NCBI GenBank assembly: GCA_025716855.1
Contig: JAIXMQ010000087.1
Coordinates: 24,885 to 88,884, forward strand
Direction of reading: 5' to 3'
Origin: Pilaira anomala
Lineage: Eukaryota > Mucoromycota > Mucoromycetes > Mucorales > Mucoraceae
DNA: 64,000 nucleotides
This document shows positions 49,400-61,849 of this stretch, piece by piece. The notes below the pieces were generated by a model. It saw nothing but the letters and a program-made list of their open reading frames with translations. It was not told where the DNA came from and did no database searches. Every line of letters starts with the position of its first letter. Position 1 is the stretch's first letter. The position numbers and the translations under genes are program-made.

Positions 49400-50939
49400 C
49401 TACAGCTGATAAGGATGATACTTATAACAAAGAATAGATAAATTCCCTCTTGTTTCCAGCAAGATATTCACAGCTCTCTCAAATTCCAACTGTAAACCTT
49501 TCACAGAAGCCTCATCAGCCGAATTTCCAAGATTTCTACGTGTATCAAAAGGTTCTTCTATACATAACAGTCGACTACTTTCAGCTCCTTTATCCCAACC
49601 CTTTTCGGCCTTGGTTAATAATCTACCAGATCGAATAGATATCACTTGGGTTTGATAATCAAATTCATATGCAAATTTACGAAAAAAGGCATATAATAAT
49701 CCACCCACACTTTCATAATTCGTTTGTCCAAATCCAACAAGACGCGATAAATCGTCACAAAAGGATGAATTTAATCCATTGATTTCAACATTATCACTCG
49801 ATATATGATGAGGTATTTCATGAAGTTTAGGTAAAATAGGTGGGTTTCGTGTTTGCAAAAAATTGATAATCATACATGTCCAAGTATAGGTAGATAATGT
49901 ACCACCACTCGCTACAGATGAATCACAAAAAGGAAAATTTAATATATATATATATATATATATATGTAACTATTTTTTGAATGGTTTACCTGCATCATTT
50001 AATTTCCTTTGCTTTGCCCAATGCTTTATAATAAGTATTAAAGGGCGTACTCTAGGATCAATTGCGACATATGTTTTAATCATTCTTGTGTTTTGAAGTG
50101 AAATTGTATTATTGACATTTAAATCGCACGCTAATTCCCTTTTATATAAATGAATAAATATATATATATATATATATCAAGAATATGACAACACTTACAA
50201 TATTGGATCCCATACTTTAACAATAGGAACTTTAGCTCTAGGAATTGTACGTAAAACATGAAGACCATCTGTTTAAATTTAAATGTTTAGGGATATTTTT
50301 TTCAAAAAAAAAAAAAAAAAAAAAAAACGTGTTGTTTACTTTTTCTCAACGTATTTGCTAACGTTTTAATACATCTTAAACCATTCCAGGAAGTAGAGAT
50401 ACAAATATCAACATCTGAACTGTTTGTACCTAAACCATTTTGAGAAGAGCTTTTATATATGTACTTATTAGTCATGATGAAAAAAAAAAAAAAAAAAAAT
50501 ACAACACTCACCCAAATAGGTGAACTTTAAGATGTTGATTTGGCCATTCTCGATGCAATATTTTTTCAATTTTAATCATCATGACTTGTCTTTTATTGAA
50601 GGATTGTCGTGAGGGTATTAATTTCTGAATTTAGAAAAAGTAAGTTAATGCAAAAAAAAAAAAAAATCAAATATATGTGGTGTAAATTTATTTTACTTGG
50701 TAGAGTCTCAACATATCAAAAGATAATGATTCATGAAATGATAATGTAATTGGAGGATAATTTAAATAATCTTGAGTTGTAAAGTCTTGTTTTAAACAAA
50801 CGGAAGAACTTGTTGAAACAACTGTTGAATCATCAGTCAGATCAGATGAACACGATTCAAATGTAGAGGAAGAAGGAGAGTATTCTTCTTCATCGTCTTC
50901 TTCATAAAAATGAATATTAGAAAATGGCTCTTGTAACAT
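49400..50939 (-). CDS. Cid1/Trf-type non-canonical nucleotidyltransferase
   Basis: Template-independent RNA nucleotidyltransferase (poly(U)/poly(A) polymerase family) acting on RNA 3' ends. Six exons: 50939-50697, 50624-50512, 50449-50340, 50268-50199, 50138-49990, 49911-49400 (398 aa, close to S. pombe Cid1, 405 aa). Catalytic signature FGSSQNGLGTNSSDVDI puts metal-binding Asp at 131 and 133; the third Asp is in ELACDLNVNN, about 184. The central domain has RPLILIIKHWAKQRKLNDA and SGGTLSTYTWTCMIINFLQT. PAP-associated part: VGGLLYAFFRKFAYEFDY and LCIEEPFDTRRNLGNSA (the nucleotide-recognition loop region). The N-terminal 60 residues are acidic and Ser-rich. U versus A preference is not decided. 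Confidence 0.92.
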
Positions 50940-51469
50940 AATAAAAAAAAAGAAGAAGTTGAGTAAAGTGAAAAGAGAGAGAGAGAGAAGAAAATATATT
51001 CAATTGATTTGGATTTAATATTCAAACGAAAAGGGTAACAAAAAAGGTGAATGTGTCATGTATCCAATCATTTTGTGTCCTTGATTTTGTACATTTTACT
51101 AAAGATAGGATCCAGTTGTGTGTGTGTGTGTGCGTGTGTGTGTACATGATGCATTTACAACTTATTCCCATTTTATCGTGATTAATACGGAGGTATTTTT
51201 TTTTTTTTATTTGCTGTCTTTTAAACGAATTCTTATTATATACGAGATATTCTTATTAGTGGTAATAGTATACCATTGTCATCCTTCTTCTCACCCTTTT
51301 ATTATTTCTTTCCGCCACATACACACACACACACACACATTAAAAAAGACGGAATTTTTTTTATTTCGATTATAGATTTTACATTTTTATTCTTATGCAG
51401 TAAAAAAAAAAAAAAAAGCCATGATATGTTTACTGTAAGTAGTATATATATATATTTTTTTTTGTGTGT
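50940..51469. other. Upstream of Cid1-like gene
   Basis: Promoter side of the nucleotidyltransferase. (GT)n at 51117-51142 and (CA)n at 51320-51339. No gene. Confidence 0.5.
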
Positions 51470-53215
51470 GCGCCATTTTACATAACGTAGGAGTTCAATC
51501 AGACAATACATAATGAGATCTCATTTTTTATATAACCTATTCTATATGCGTCTAATTGACAAAAATCCAGTAACACACACTCTTTCTTTTTCTTGTTTCC
51601 GAGTTCATGGTAAAAATTGGAAAAAGAGAGTTAGCGGATATTTAAATCTTTCTTCTGCTCTCTCCCACCCTTTTTTTACACAGGAAAAAAAAAAAAATCG
51701 GAGGGAAAATGAATGAAGATCGAAAAAAAAAAAAAAGTATATAGATGTCCTCCCCCCCCCCCCCGCCCCCTCCCTCTTTTTTTTTTCTTACTATCAAGTC
51801 TTTTTAAATGAAGATGGGTGGCAAAAAAAAAAAAAAAAAAAAAAAAAAACTATATCACAACATAAAAATTGTGCAGTATTCATAAAAAGGATCAACCTTT
51901 TTTGAAAGGGGAAGGAGAGGGGCAAAAAGGGGAAAGAAGATCTCATTCTACACAAAAAAAAAAAAAAAGCTGTTTCAGAAAAAAAAAATGCACATCATGC
52001 CTCAGGAACAATGTAATACGGAAATCCTTTGATAACATATTATAGAGCTTAATATGCAAATAGTATTTAAAGGTGGTAATTCCGTTATCTTTTTGTATAA
52101 TTTATGACGGGTTCCGCGCAGGGAAACTTCAAAAGCAGTATTTTACCTTTTACATTATAGATTTTTTTTCCTGTCATGACTATTTATAATTTATATGAAT
52201 CCATTTTACTCATTTATGGAATATAATGCCTCACAGCAATTTAACCCGTTTTTTTTTTTTTTTAAAAAAAAAAAGTCATACCTTCTTCTAAAAAAAAAAA
52301 ATACATGATATATAATTGATGTATTACCTCCCTCAAAACTAACAAACGGGAGCATATATATGACTATGATGATTTGTATGAGAGCCCTAGATGCAGTCTT
52401 ATAAAATCTTCTCTCTCTCTCTCTCTCTCTTGGCTTTCAACTGATAAAAAAAAAAAAAAAAGAACCCTAAAAATATAGTGAGTGAGTTTAGAAAAATATG
52501 CCTTTTTTTCTTCTTTAAAGCAGCACATCTATCGAGCTATTTTAATACTCTTTTTTTTATATATATATATATAAATATTTGTAAATCGTCAGTTTATTTA
52601 TCACAGTAAAATTGAATGAGTGAACCTGAAGATCATTACTGAAAGCTTATCTAATATACGATTTTTTTTTTTTTGAGAACATATTTAATTATGTAGCTGA
52701 TTATAAATAAAACTATATCTAAAAAAAAAAAAAAAAAAGGATAATTAAAGTGTATGTGTGCTCTTTATGATCAACATTCTTTAATATAATAATTCATTCC
52801 TTGACACACCAAAAAAAAAAAAAAAAAAAAAAAAGACCCTTTTTCTTTTATGACTCCTCATATAAAACAGGGTCCTATTTTATTAGGAGTTGCTATTATT
52901 TTGTTTCTAGAACAAAAAAAAAAGCTATGTGAGAGTGTAACCTATAAATCAATGGTTTTATTTTACACTTTATATATTACTGCTGCTTGTATGTATATAC
53001 CATTGTGAATTATATTTAAACATTTCCCTTTCAAACTCGTGAACGAGTAATATGATTTTACTGTGTACAATGTGTAAGCACATGGCAGTTAGGTAACACT
53101 TTTTATATGTTTTTTTTTGTCACACTCGAGTCAAAAAAAAAGCCCTTTCTTTTAATAAAAGATTGCATAAAAAATTATTTTAAGACGTTACACCAAAGTA
53201 TGTTTTAAAAACAGT
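51470..53215. repeat. Diverged direct repeat, copy 1
   Basis: Shares ordered blocks with 54720-55830: TTTTACATAACGTAGGAGTT, AACAAACGGG, CTTATAAA, ATGACTCCTCAT, GTAAGCACATGG, TCACACTCGAGTC and AGATTGCATAAA. This copy is longer because it has extra sequence at 51600-52230. No coding frame is conserved between copies, but several short motifs are. Confidence 0.7.
52835..52890 (+). other. Possible pseudoknot-type RNA structure, copy 1
   Basis: Interleaved complementary hexamers: GACCCT (52835) pairs with AGGGTC (52869) and ACTCCT (52853) pairs with AGGAGT (52885). The same four boxes in the same order occur at 55404-55462 although the loops differ. Confidence 0.3.
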
Positions 53216-53399
53216 CCTTTTGTTACTTGCGCACCACCACTACTCACTTGGTTGTTATTTTGTTCCACGCGCCATACAAATAGGGGCCGGTTTTTTTTTT
53301 TCTGTTTCTTTCACTCTATTTCTTTTTTATATTCCAAAATGAATCTTCCTCGCCGTTACCCTCTTACACACTCTTGTTTTACTACATACGTTGTTCAGA

Positions 53400-53671
53400 C
53401 AAGAAATAAACTACTCTGAAACATGCAAACTACATGTCCATGGTAAGTTTACCACAAAGAATCGAATAAATCTCATTAACAAATACTTATTTCTTTGCAG
53501 ATGCTTGGATCCATCGGCTGCATGTACTGGATATAGATAATATTCTGTTTGGGTATATTAAGGAAGAACGTATGATACCTGTATCCAGTGGGGGCTTTTT
53601 TTTTTTTAGGAAAGGTGGATGAGTCTATAACCCAAACTAGGATGCTCCTGATGGAGAAAAGATTGGAAGTG

Positions 53672-53704
<33 letters not shown>

Positions 53705-53719
53705 ACACACACACACACA

Positions 53720-53768
<49 letters not shown>

Positions 53769-54068
53769 GAATAGACACCAATTTGATAAAGATGTTAGAC
53801 ATTTTATATGATTGCTGATCATTTACCTGAGTCCCTAACAACAAATCCAGTAAACTTACCCGGTACCTCAAAACTGCCCGCATATCAAATACTTCTCGGG
53901 TATTTCATTACATGCGTAAGCATCTCAATGATTGGTTTTGAAACGTTTGTTAATCTTAAACGTATTAAACATAGTGGTGAGTCGTGTTGCAGCGTCACGA
54001 AGGTAGTAAGAAATCAGAATGGACTGTTGTGTGAAGGTAATGATGATAAAAGGACTGTCGTAAGATAG
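53400..54068 (+). pseudogene. Decayed Cys-loop (pentameric ligand-gated) ion-channel-like gene
   Basis: Pieces that each follow an AG acceptor resemble a Cys-loop receptor in order. The piece ending at 53442 has SETCKLHVH (Cys-loop second Cys, compare QTCxLxxGSW). 53501 onward reads DAWIHRLHVLDIDNILFGYI. After a TAG at 53640 comes DAPDGEKIGSALSLSLS (compare PPDAGEKIxLxISxLLSL at the start of TM2). After a TAG at 53798 comes TFYMIADHLPES, then TSKLPAYQILLGYFITCVSI (the TM2-TM3 link and TM3), ending in a stop at 54066. TM1 and TM4 are missing and the TM2 coding stretch is occupied by a CT/CA microsatellite, so the gene is probably broken. Family call is inference from motif order. Confidence 0.45.
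53672..53765. repeat. Compound microsatellite (CT)n(CA)n(CT)n
   Basis: About 94 bases of dinucleotide repeats with a CA core between two CT blocks, lying where the TM2 pore helix of the channel-like gene would be coded. Confidence 0.95.
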
Positions 54069-54719
54069 ACTTGCTATTGAATGCATCTATGGATATAAGC
54101 TCCTCTGAAGGGCAGAAAAGGTTGGTGCTAGTGTCAGCCTGGCAGCAACGTTATATATATATATGTATATATATATTTTTTTTTTAAAAAAAAAAAAAAA
54201 AAAACTTTCGCAGTTACTGAGGTAGAGAGATATTATAAAGTAGGGACCCAAAAAATCCTCTTTTTATATCAAGTTCCTTCTTCTATTAGACCTAAAAGCT
54301 CATAGTTATATCGCTTAAACAAGGTTCGTTGAAGGAGGATGATGAAATTATTAATACAGAGTTTCTTGCATACATATCGAATTGTTTTTTTTTAAAAAAA
54401 AAAGACGCATGGTCTAGTTATTGGAGATGATAGAGAAAAATGTCTCAGGACTTGATGATTTAAAGAGAATGTGGAAAAGTTGACACCAAAAGTCGTATGA
54501 AATATTTCAAAACGTTGAGCTAAGAAGCAACGATTCAATCATGTGTATTTGTGAAATTATAATCAACTTAATTACATATCATAGATTGATTCGGATGTCA
54601 GTGAAGCCAAATGGGTATAAGTATACTCAAAAGTTGAGACTTTTCTGTGGCCTTAAATAGTGAGCGTATTCTTTAATGTAACGTTATAAAAAAAAAAAAC
54701 TATGGCTTATTATTTACTG
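54069..54719. other. Spacer, no gene seen
   Basis: AT-rich; (TA)n plus T/A block at 54154-54204 and a T9A10 block at 54385-54403. Nothing else recognised. Confidence 0.5.
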
Positions 54720-55830
54720 TGGCAAGTAATTTTCGTGTGTGTTATTTTACATACGTAGGAGTTATTGAGATAGACTGTATTCATTCCATGTATAATGCTT
54801 CTTGTGACAAAAATTCGGTATAAAAGGTAAAATAACTCTCTTGCTTCCGACAAATTTATGGGAACCTCAGCAGTTTTTTTTTTTTTTTTTAAAAGAAAAA
54901 TCACGTCCTTTTTTTTTTTTTTTTAGAAAAAAGACATGATATAAAATAGATGCGTTATCTCCCTCTCAACCTTAACAAACGGGGTCATATAACTGATGAT
55001 TGTATGAACCCTAACTTAGATGTAGTTAGTCTTATAAATATTTTCTCTTGGCTTTTTTTAAGTAAAAAAAAATGAGGATCCACATAGGTGACTTTAGAAA
55101 AAAAAAAAAAAGTGAGTGCTTCTTTATGTTGAGACATTTTATAAACATTGTTGTAAATCGTCATTTTATTTGTTTAAAAAAAAAAATGCTTTTCTGTAGT
55201 TAAACCTGAAAGCTTATTACCTAATAATAAATATTAACTATTCTTGGGAAACATATTTAGCTGATTATAAATAAAACTTATAAATGAAAAAAAAAAAAAG
55301 GATGATCAATTAATAATAAAGTGCGTGTGTGCTCTGAGTAATGATCAACAACATTCTTTAATAATTCATTCCTTGACACACACACACACAAAAAAAAAAA
55401 AAAGACCCTTTCTTTTATGACTCCTCATCTAAATCAGGGTCCTATTCTACTTTTATAGGAGTTAAAAACAAAAATATATGTATATTATAAAATATATCGG
55501 AACGCGATGGTTTCTAGAAGTGTAACCTAAAATGTTTAATACACTTTATATTTTACTGCTTATAATATACTTTGTATCGTTGCGAATTATATATATTTTT
55601 AAACGTTGCTTTCAAACTTATGAATGAGTAGTATGATGAATGTATAATGTACATACATGTGTAAGCACATGGCAATTAGGTAAGGTATACTTTTTTATAT
55701 TATATGAGTTATTTTTTTTTGTCACACTCGAGTCAAAAAAAAACCCCCCCTTTTATAAATAACAAGATTGCATAAATACACGTTCAATGTTACACCAATG
55801 TGTGTCATACTTTTTAAAAACAAAACAGTC
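54720..55830. repeat. Diverged direct repeat, copy 2
   Basis: Second copy of 51470-53215, same orientation. It ends at the same AGATTGCATAAA / ACACCAATGTGTG block. Divergence is high in loops and homopolymers and low in the short shared motifs. Confidence 0.7.
55404..55462 (+). other. Possible pseudoknot-type RNA structure, copy 2
   Basis: GACCCT (55404)/AGGGTC (55436) and ACTCCT (55420)/AGGAGT (55457), the same interleaved order as at 52835-52890. The last loop is 15 nt here against 10 nt in copy 1. Confidence 0.3.
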
Positions 55831-56354
55831 CTGCTTATTATATACTTAGTAAAAATGAACCGGGAGAGAATGTGTATAAGTATTAAAATTAACCTTATTT
55901 ATTCATGACAAAGAGAAAAATAGAGAAAAGAGATAAGAAGAAAGAACAATAGGGGAAAGGAAAACGAGTTGAAATACAAGATACAAATAATGAACCAAAA
56001 AGTAAAAAAAACGATCAGATTAAAACCATTGGTGCTTCACTTTTTTTTTTTTTTTGTGACTTTTTTTAATTTACCCTTTGTTTCAAGATTTTTATAACAC
56101 AACTTTTTTTCTTTTCCCTTTTTTTTTTTTTATTTTAAATTCTTTTCTCTATAAGCTAATATGGTATAGTCATTTTATTTTTATTTTTTTCTTATAAAGT
56201 GAGTTTAATAAATTAAACCTTTTTTCTTTTTTAAAAAAAAAAGGCAACTTCATTAAAAAGTAACATTTTACAAACTACAGACTCGATTGAAGTAAGTTAT
56301 AAAAAGTAAAAAAAACGCCCTTTTTTTTTTTCTAAAAAAAAAAAACCATAGGAT
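55831..56354. other. Kinase upstream region
   Basis: Between repeat copy 2 and the kinase start; T/A blocks at 56041-56055, 56227-56242 and 56319-56345. No gene. Confidence 0.5.
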
Positions 56355-58032
56355 ATGGCAGTAAAAAATCATCGACGACAAGTTTCTCATGGACTTGAAA
56401 TCAATACAACGAAAACAAACGCATTTTTCAATACAGCAGATATACCCACACCACGTCCACCACCTTCTATATCTCGTAAAATCTCAATTAAACAACATCA
56501 TACCAACACAAGTCATAGTATATCACCACCTTCTCCTTCCATCTTAACAAACAAATTAGAAGAAGCAGAAGATGATGGTGATGATTTATATCATCATGAT
56601 AGTTATGCAAACAGGTTAAGACATTTAGTTGCTTCATCACGTCAATCCCCTTTAGCTCCTGCTCCATCACCTATTCCACAACACTTGAATGCAAAAAAGG
56701 TACTTCATCATCACAACTCTCCTTCTTCTCCACTGCTTAAATCAGCTGTTTATGATGACAATGAAACGATGGTCATTGATGAAATCTTATCTTTGCCTAC
56801 ACCTCATCCACAAACAAGTACCTCCAGTACAACCACAAAACAACAACAACAACAACGTCACTTTATTTTTCCTACAAATACGACACATGACCCCATTATT
56901 CCTGTATTATCATTCAATATTTTACAAACTTCTGAACCTTCAACCATTCCAAGATTATCAGAAAATTTAAAATTAGGTGATGATCAAGATATTTTAATGA
57001 CGCATGGTTCAACCAGAGTACAAGATTTAGATTTGGTTGGAAATCAAATTGGGTCCTATCGTATTTGTAAATTATTAGGTGTAGGTGCTTTTTCTCATGT
57101 TTATTTAGCTTCTCATGTGGATTCCAATGTATTGTTTGCTATTAAAGTCATGCAAAAAGGAAAACTATTAGATGATCCTCGTGTTCGTTCAAGTATAGAG
57201 AGAGAAGTAGGTGTATTAAAGGTAAAAAAAAAGTGAAAAACATTATTTTTATTTGTGGGTCCCATTTTAATTTATCTCTGTAAAATTTATAGTTTGTAGA
57301 TCATCCGAATGTTGTTCATTTAGAGGCTACCATGGAAACTGAACATATGATGTGCATCGTTTTAGAATATGTAGAAGGTGGTGAATTATTTGAATTTGTA
57401 CAGAAAATGCATCAACAATTACGTATCACAGAAAATAGTAACATTGATGAATCCATTGTCAAACGAATATTCTTACAATTGGTACATGCTGTGAAATGGT
57501 TACATAAACATAATATTGTTCATAGAGATTTAAAATTAGAAAGTAAAGTATATATATAGACAGATGTATATATAATACACAGAACTAAACATAATCAAAT
57601 TTAGATATTTTAATTCATAAAAAAAAGGACACTGGAGAAGAAATATTAAAAATCACGGATTTCGGTCTAGCACGCGTGGTGGATCCGGAATCACCTTTAT
57701 TAACCACTCGATGCGGTAGTGAAGAATATGCAGCACCCGAAATCATTCAACAATCAAAGGAAGGTTACGATGGTAGAAAGACAGATACTTGGTCTCTAGG
57801 TATCATCTTGTATTCTCTCCTCGTAGGTTATTTACCATTTCGTTATGATCCACGTAAAAATGAACGCGTCTCTCAATTGTTTTATCGTATTGTACGCGCT
57901 GAAATCAAATGGCCAAAAGATACTCAATTATCTCAAGATGCAAAAGATGTTGTAAAAGCTATATTAAATCCTAATCCACTTAAAAGAATACCCATTGATC
58001 AAATTGAAGAGTTACCTTGGTTTCATTCATAA
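56355..58032 (+). CDS. Serine/threonine protein kinase, CAMK/SNF1-like
   Basis: Exons 56355-57221, 57293-57542 and 57605-58032 give 514 aa. The N-terminal 230 residues are Ser/Pro/His/Gln-rich and disordered-looking. Kinase domain from about 233: GSYRICKLLGVGAFSHVYLA (Gly loop), FAIKVM (Lys), EYVEGGELFEFV (hinge), HRDLKLEN (HRD Asp 368; the Asn is completed across intron 2), KITDFGLAR (DFG Asp 391), SEEYAAPEI and DTWSLGIILYSLLVGYLPF. It ends at the last helix (PNPLKRIPIDQIEELPWFHS) with no C-terminal regulatory domain. The closest general class is the fungal CAMK/KIN-type kinases; subfamily and pathway are not clear. ERV14 starts 123 bp downstream on the same strand. Confidence 0.9.
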
Positions 58033-58155
58033 CAATTCAAATAAACAAAACTATTCAAACTCCGTTTCACAATTAAAATCAACCGTTAAAATATTACATC
58101 TTTTTTTTTTTTTTTTTTCTTGTCTTTATTTCTCTCTTTCTTTATATATTACATT

Positions 58156-58828
58156 ATGTTTGGTGCAGTTACCCTATTCTTATCAGCAGTTGTACTGTCT
58201 GCTATACTTTTATTCTTGATGGTGTTTTTCGTAAGTTGTAGGCTTTATCTATCTAGTTTATATAACTAATGCGCTCATTCTTGAAAAAAAAAAAAAAAAA
58301 GGTCATCATGTTTTCAGACTTGGAATGTGATTATATTAACCCTATCGATCTCTGTAATAAACTCAACCAGGTAAAAAGAAATACTATATACTTGAACAGA
58401 AACGAGTGGAATAACAATTATTCAGTTTGTTTTGCCCGAGATGGCACTTCAAGCCTTTGTCTTTTTCATCTTTCTCGTAACAGGTCATTGGTTACCAATG
58501 TTGTTTAATTTACCTGTATTAGCTTTAAACATTAGAAAGTAAGTTACCATTCAAAAAAAAAAAAAAAAGAGAGAGAGAGAGAGATCTAATGTCATTTTTT
58601 TTTTTCAGGGTCACAAACAATGCTCATATGTACGATGCTACAGAAATCTTTCGTACATTATCCAAGCATAAGAAAGAAAGCTTTTTAAAGCTTGGATTTT
58701 ACGCTTGTGTAAGTTATAAGATAGATATTCAATGACATAGATACTAATTTTTTTTTTTTTTTTTTTTTTTATAGTCATTCTTTTATTATCTTTATTGTAT
58801 GATTGTTGCTTTAATTGCATCTGATTAA
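58156..58828 (+). CDS. ERV14: Cornichon/Erv14 COPII cargo receptor
   Basis: Membrane protein packaging transmembrane cargo into ER-derived COPII vesicles. Five exons: 58156-58230, 58302-58370, 58426-58538, 58609-58708, 58775-58828 (136 aa; yeast Erv14 138). First helix 4-25, then [20 protein letters not shown], the family hallmark, [33 protein letters not shown], and the cargo-binding region [15 protein letters not shown] (IFRTL motif). Terminal helix [16 protein letters not shown]. Introns are at conserved-looking positions. It converges on the RING gene (163 bp between stops). Confidence 0.96.
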
Positions 58829-58991
58829 GAATGAAAAACCTTCGAGAAAAATATATATATATATATATTAGATATTATGTAAATTTAACGCATCAACCCA
58901 CACTAATAATAATAATAAAAAAAAAAAAAAAAAAAAAAACCTGGAAAAGGCAATTCAAAAACAAAATATTTACAAAATTTTATTTACAAAT

Positions 58992-60479
58992 TTAAACTTG
59001 TTCTTCTCCGTCAGATTCTTCTGTGACATAATCTTTTCCACGAAAATCTCTTTTACATAAAGGACATTTCGAATTAAGTCCTAACCACTCAGTTACACAT
59101 GAATGATGATAATGATGATCACACCTACATGATATTATAAGTGAGAAATTTTTAATGATATAAGCACTATATACTTTTTTTTTTTTTACCAAAGTTTACA
59201 AACAAGTTCATTATCTTCATATTCTGATAAACATATAGTACAAACTGCATCTTCTACCCTCGGTATCGTCAAATACTTGTTTGTTTTCGGTAAATTATCT
59301 TGTTTCTTTTCTGTTGTTCGCTTAAAGATCTTTTTAAAATAATTCGATTTTTTCATTGTAGTAGTATGATTTGATTCCTGTGGATGATGAATGACTGTAT
59401 CATCTACTCCATCTGGCGTTTGTTGATCTGAACTACTAGCAGGTGCTTTGTATTTAAATACTGGTATCTTTGCAATCTCTTCTTTGGTACCTCCTACCAT
59501 CACATTGGATATATTGATATTAAATGTTCGCATGGCCACTAATAGATAGACTTTATTTATCAGCATATGATCATATTATAATACGAGCCCTTTTACTTAA
59601 TTTACTTACCTAATACACACGGAAGACAGAAAACAACTGAAGCACAAGCTAAAAGTGGCACCAATAAAATAGTGTAACCAAACAGGATCCAAGTAAGTAT
59701 CGTATAAAAATACGGACCTGCTACTTGTGAGCAATCTGATTTGGAAAACACAAGATAATTACCAACAATAAACCATAAAATAGCAAATAAATCTAATAAA
59801 GATTTCACCCTTTTTTTTTTTTTTTTATATATATATAATAAAATTTTAGACTTTAACATACACTTTTTTTTTTTTTTTTTTTTTTTTTTTTGCGTATTAT
59901 ACCTTTCTACCCAACCACTTACAATAGTAGAAGGTTGACGTCTATTCTCTTGTTCTGTTTGTTCCTCTGTTACATTGACTGTATTTGTACCTGTATTTGT
60001 GTTAGATGATGCTGGTGTTGTGGTATCTGACGTAAGATTGTTGTTATTATTTCTTAATCGATTCTGCTGTCTTCCGCCTCCTCCTCTTCTTCTTCTTCTT
60101 GGCATAAACAAGTGTTGATAGATAGATAAAGGTAATGATAAACCTACTCGAATGACAAAGATAACCAGGTATAACTCAAGTGGTCTCTCACACGATAATT
60201 GTTGATTTTTACCTATAATAAGAATAATCACTGTTGTCGAAATCTTTTTTTTTTTGGGGGGGGGAGGGGGTTATTATTTTTTGTTTTTCGTGATATTAAA
60301 TTTAAAAAAATGTACTATACTTGAATAAGTGAAAGTGAAATGGATATTAATAAGAGTATCTTGGTAGCTCCAGATATTTGACTCCATGCAAATAATAACC
60401 AGTTGGTTCGAACTGTACGAGGTGAAGTATCGTTCGGTGTTTCGGTTATCACTTGATTATTTGGTTGTGATGTTTCCAT
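58992..60479 (-). CDS. Membrane-anchored RING-H2 E3 ubiquitin ligase
   Basis: Five exons: 60479-60321, 60243-59903, 59809-59610, 59538-59190, 59124-58992 (393 aa). Four hydrophobic helices: about 40-65 (KILLLISISLSLIQISTTV), 75-95, 170-190 (LLDLFAILWFIVGNYLVF) and 200-233. Between helices 2 and 3 lies a basic/Asn/Thr-rich loop (PRRRRRGGGG). RING-H2: C333, C336, C351, H353, H356, C359, C370, C373 (CTIC, CDHHYHHSC, CPLC), followed by an acidic tail. The RING is split by the last intron between the second and third metal ligands. Exon 2 must begin at 60243; a nearer TAG acceptor would break the frame. Topology resembles plant and fungal secretory-pathway RING ligases. Substrate unknown. Confidence 0.9.
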
Positions 60480-61849
60480 TGCAACGGATATTTTTATATA
60501 TATACAAGAAAGAGAGAAGAAAAGAAGAATTCACAAAAAAAAAAACTATTGTTAAAAAAAAAAATGCGAACCATCTGACTTTTTTGTGGTCGATAATCTA
60601 TCCAGACTTAAATGGGTAATAATAATAGGGATTTGACTTCAATTTATCATTTTTGTACTATTTTCAGTCTATTAAAAAAAATATATGATGTATTCATTGT
60701 TATTATTATTATTATCTTTGTTAAATTTCACGTTATCTTGTCATGAGCCCATCTTTTAATTGTTATAAAATACGACGGTTTTATTATCTTGTCATGAGCC
60801 TTTTTCATTGCTTGTAATCTCCGAAATACACACTAACTCCCAAATTAAGAATAAATCTCTCCCCCTCCTTATTGACAGTAAACTATTTGCTTTCTACCGA
60901 GATTTCATAAAAAATTCGGTTTCACTCTATAACAACTTCTTTTTATTTTATTTTTTTTAAAAAAAAAACGATTTTTACGGTTTTTATTTTCTACACAGTG
61001 TACGTCTCTCTATATTAATAATATACTGTTCATAACTGGTACATATTACAATTGTCCGTTTACAATTCGTTTTACATAAATTCGATAAGGTTGAAAGATG
61101 TACTACACTGATAATCTATTTGCATTAATTCATAAAATGTATTGATAATCTATCATCATCATCTTTTTTTTTTTTTTTTTTTTTTACATAAAAAAAAAAT
61201 AATAATCTCGGATATGTATACATGTATATTGAAAATGATTCCATGTACCCGCCGAAACATAACCGTAAATTGTGCTGTTAAAATCAACGGCTTCAATACA
61301 GGACCTATATTAAAGTTTAGGCATATATGTATCTTGATCGTTTTCTCTTACATGCTTAACTAACATGATGGTGAATAAATATGTAACGATTTTTAATTTC
61401 TGGCGCCTCTGTAACTTTATTAATATTATAGACTATAAATACGTGCTTTAAAAAAATTTGTTTTCTATTTATCGAATTCATTTTTCTTGTGATATAAATG
61501 TTTGGGCAATTTTCTGTAAAAGTTTTGAACCAGTCTATATTAGCTTTTCAGTCTGAGAACAAACTTGTTTTTGTTTTGCTTCTTGTATTTTCTTTAATAT
61601 GTGCATTTAAATAGAGTTGATCCCATCATATCATGTCGCTCTTTTTACTAACTAAAGTAGTGCTTTGGAATAAACTTTCATCAACCATGAGATTGAATTG
61701 TTATGAAAGAGAATATTTGTTTCAAAACGAGAAAATTTTCAGTATGCAAAATTGAATCACAATAAAGTACACTAACTACCTTAATTATGGGTGAATTCTT
61801 GGGACATCATAATCCGCGGGCTTTTGGCCTTTGGAGTTCCTGATTGTGT
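60480..61849. other. Gene-poor region
   Basis: TTATCTTGTCATGAGCC occurs twice, at 60733 and 60784, 51 bp apart. T8A10 block at 60951-60968. No credible gene. Confidence 0.5.

Noticed and set aside
52440..55470. Telomerase RNA candidate (CCCTAAC at 55008-55014 plus a pseudoknot-like fold)
   Set aside because: The CCCTAAC-like word is not kept as a template-length repeat in both copies, and the pairing evidence is thin. Too speculative to call.
57476..57560. Kinase catalytic loop apparently missing its Asn (HRDLKLES read-through)
   Set aside because: The Asn is restored when intron 57543-57604 is removed; the first base of the codon is in exon 2 and the rest in exon 3.
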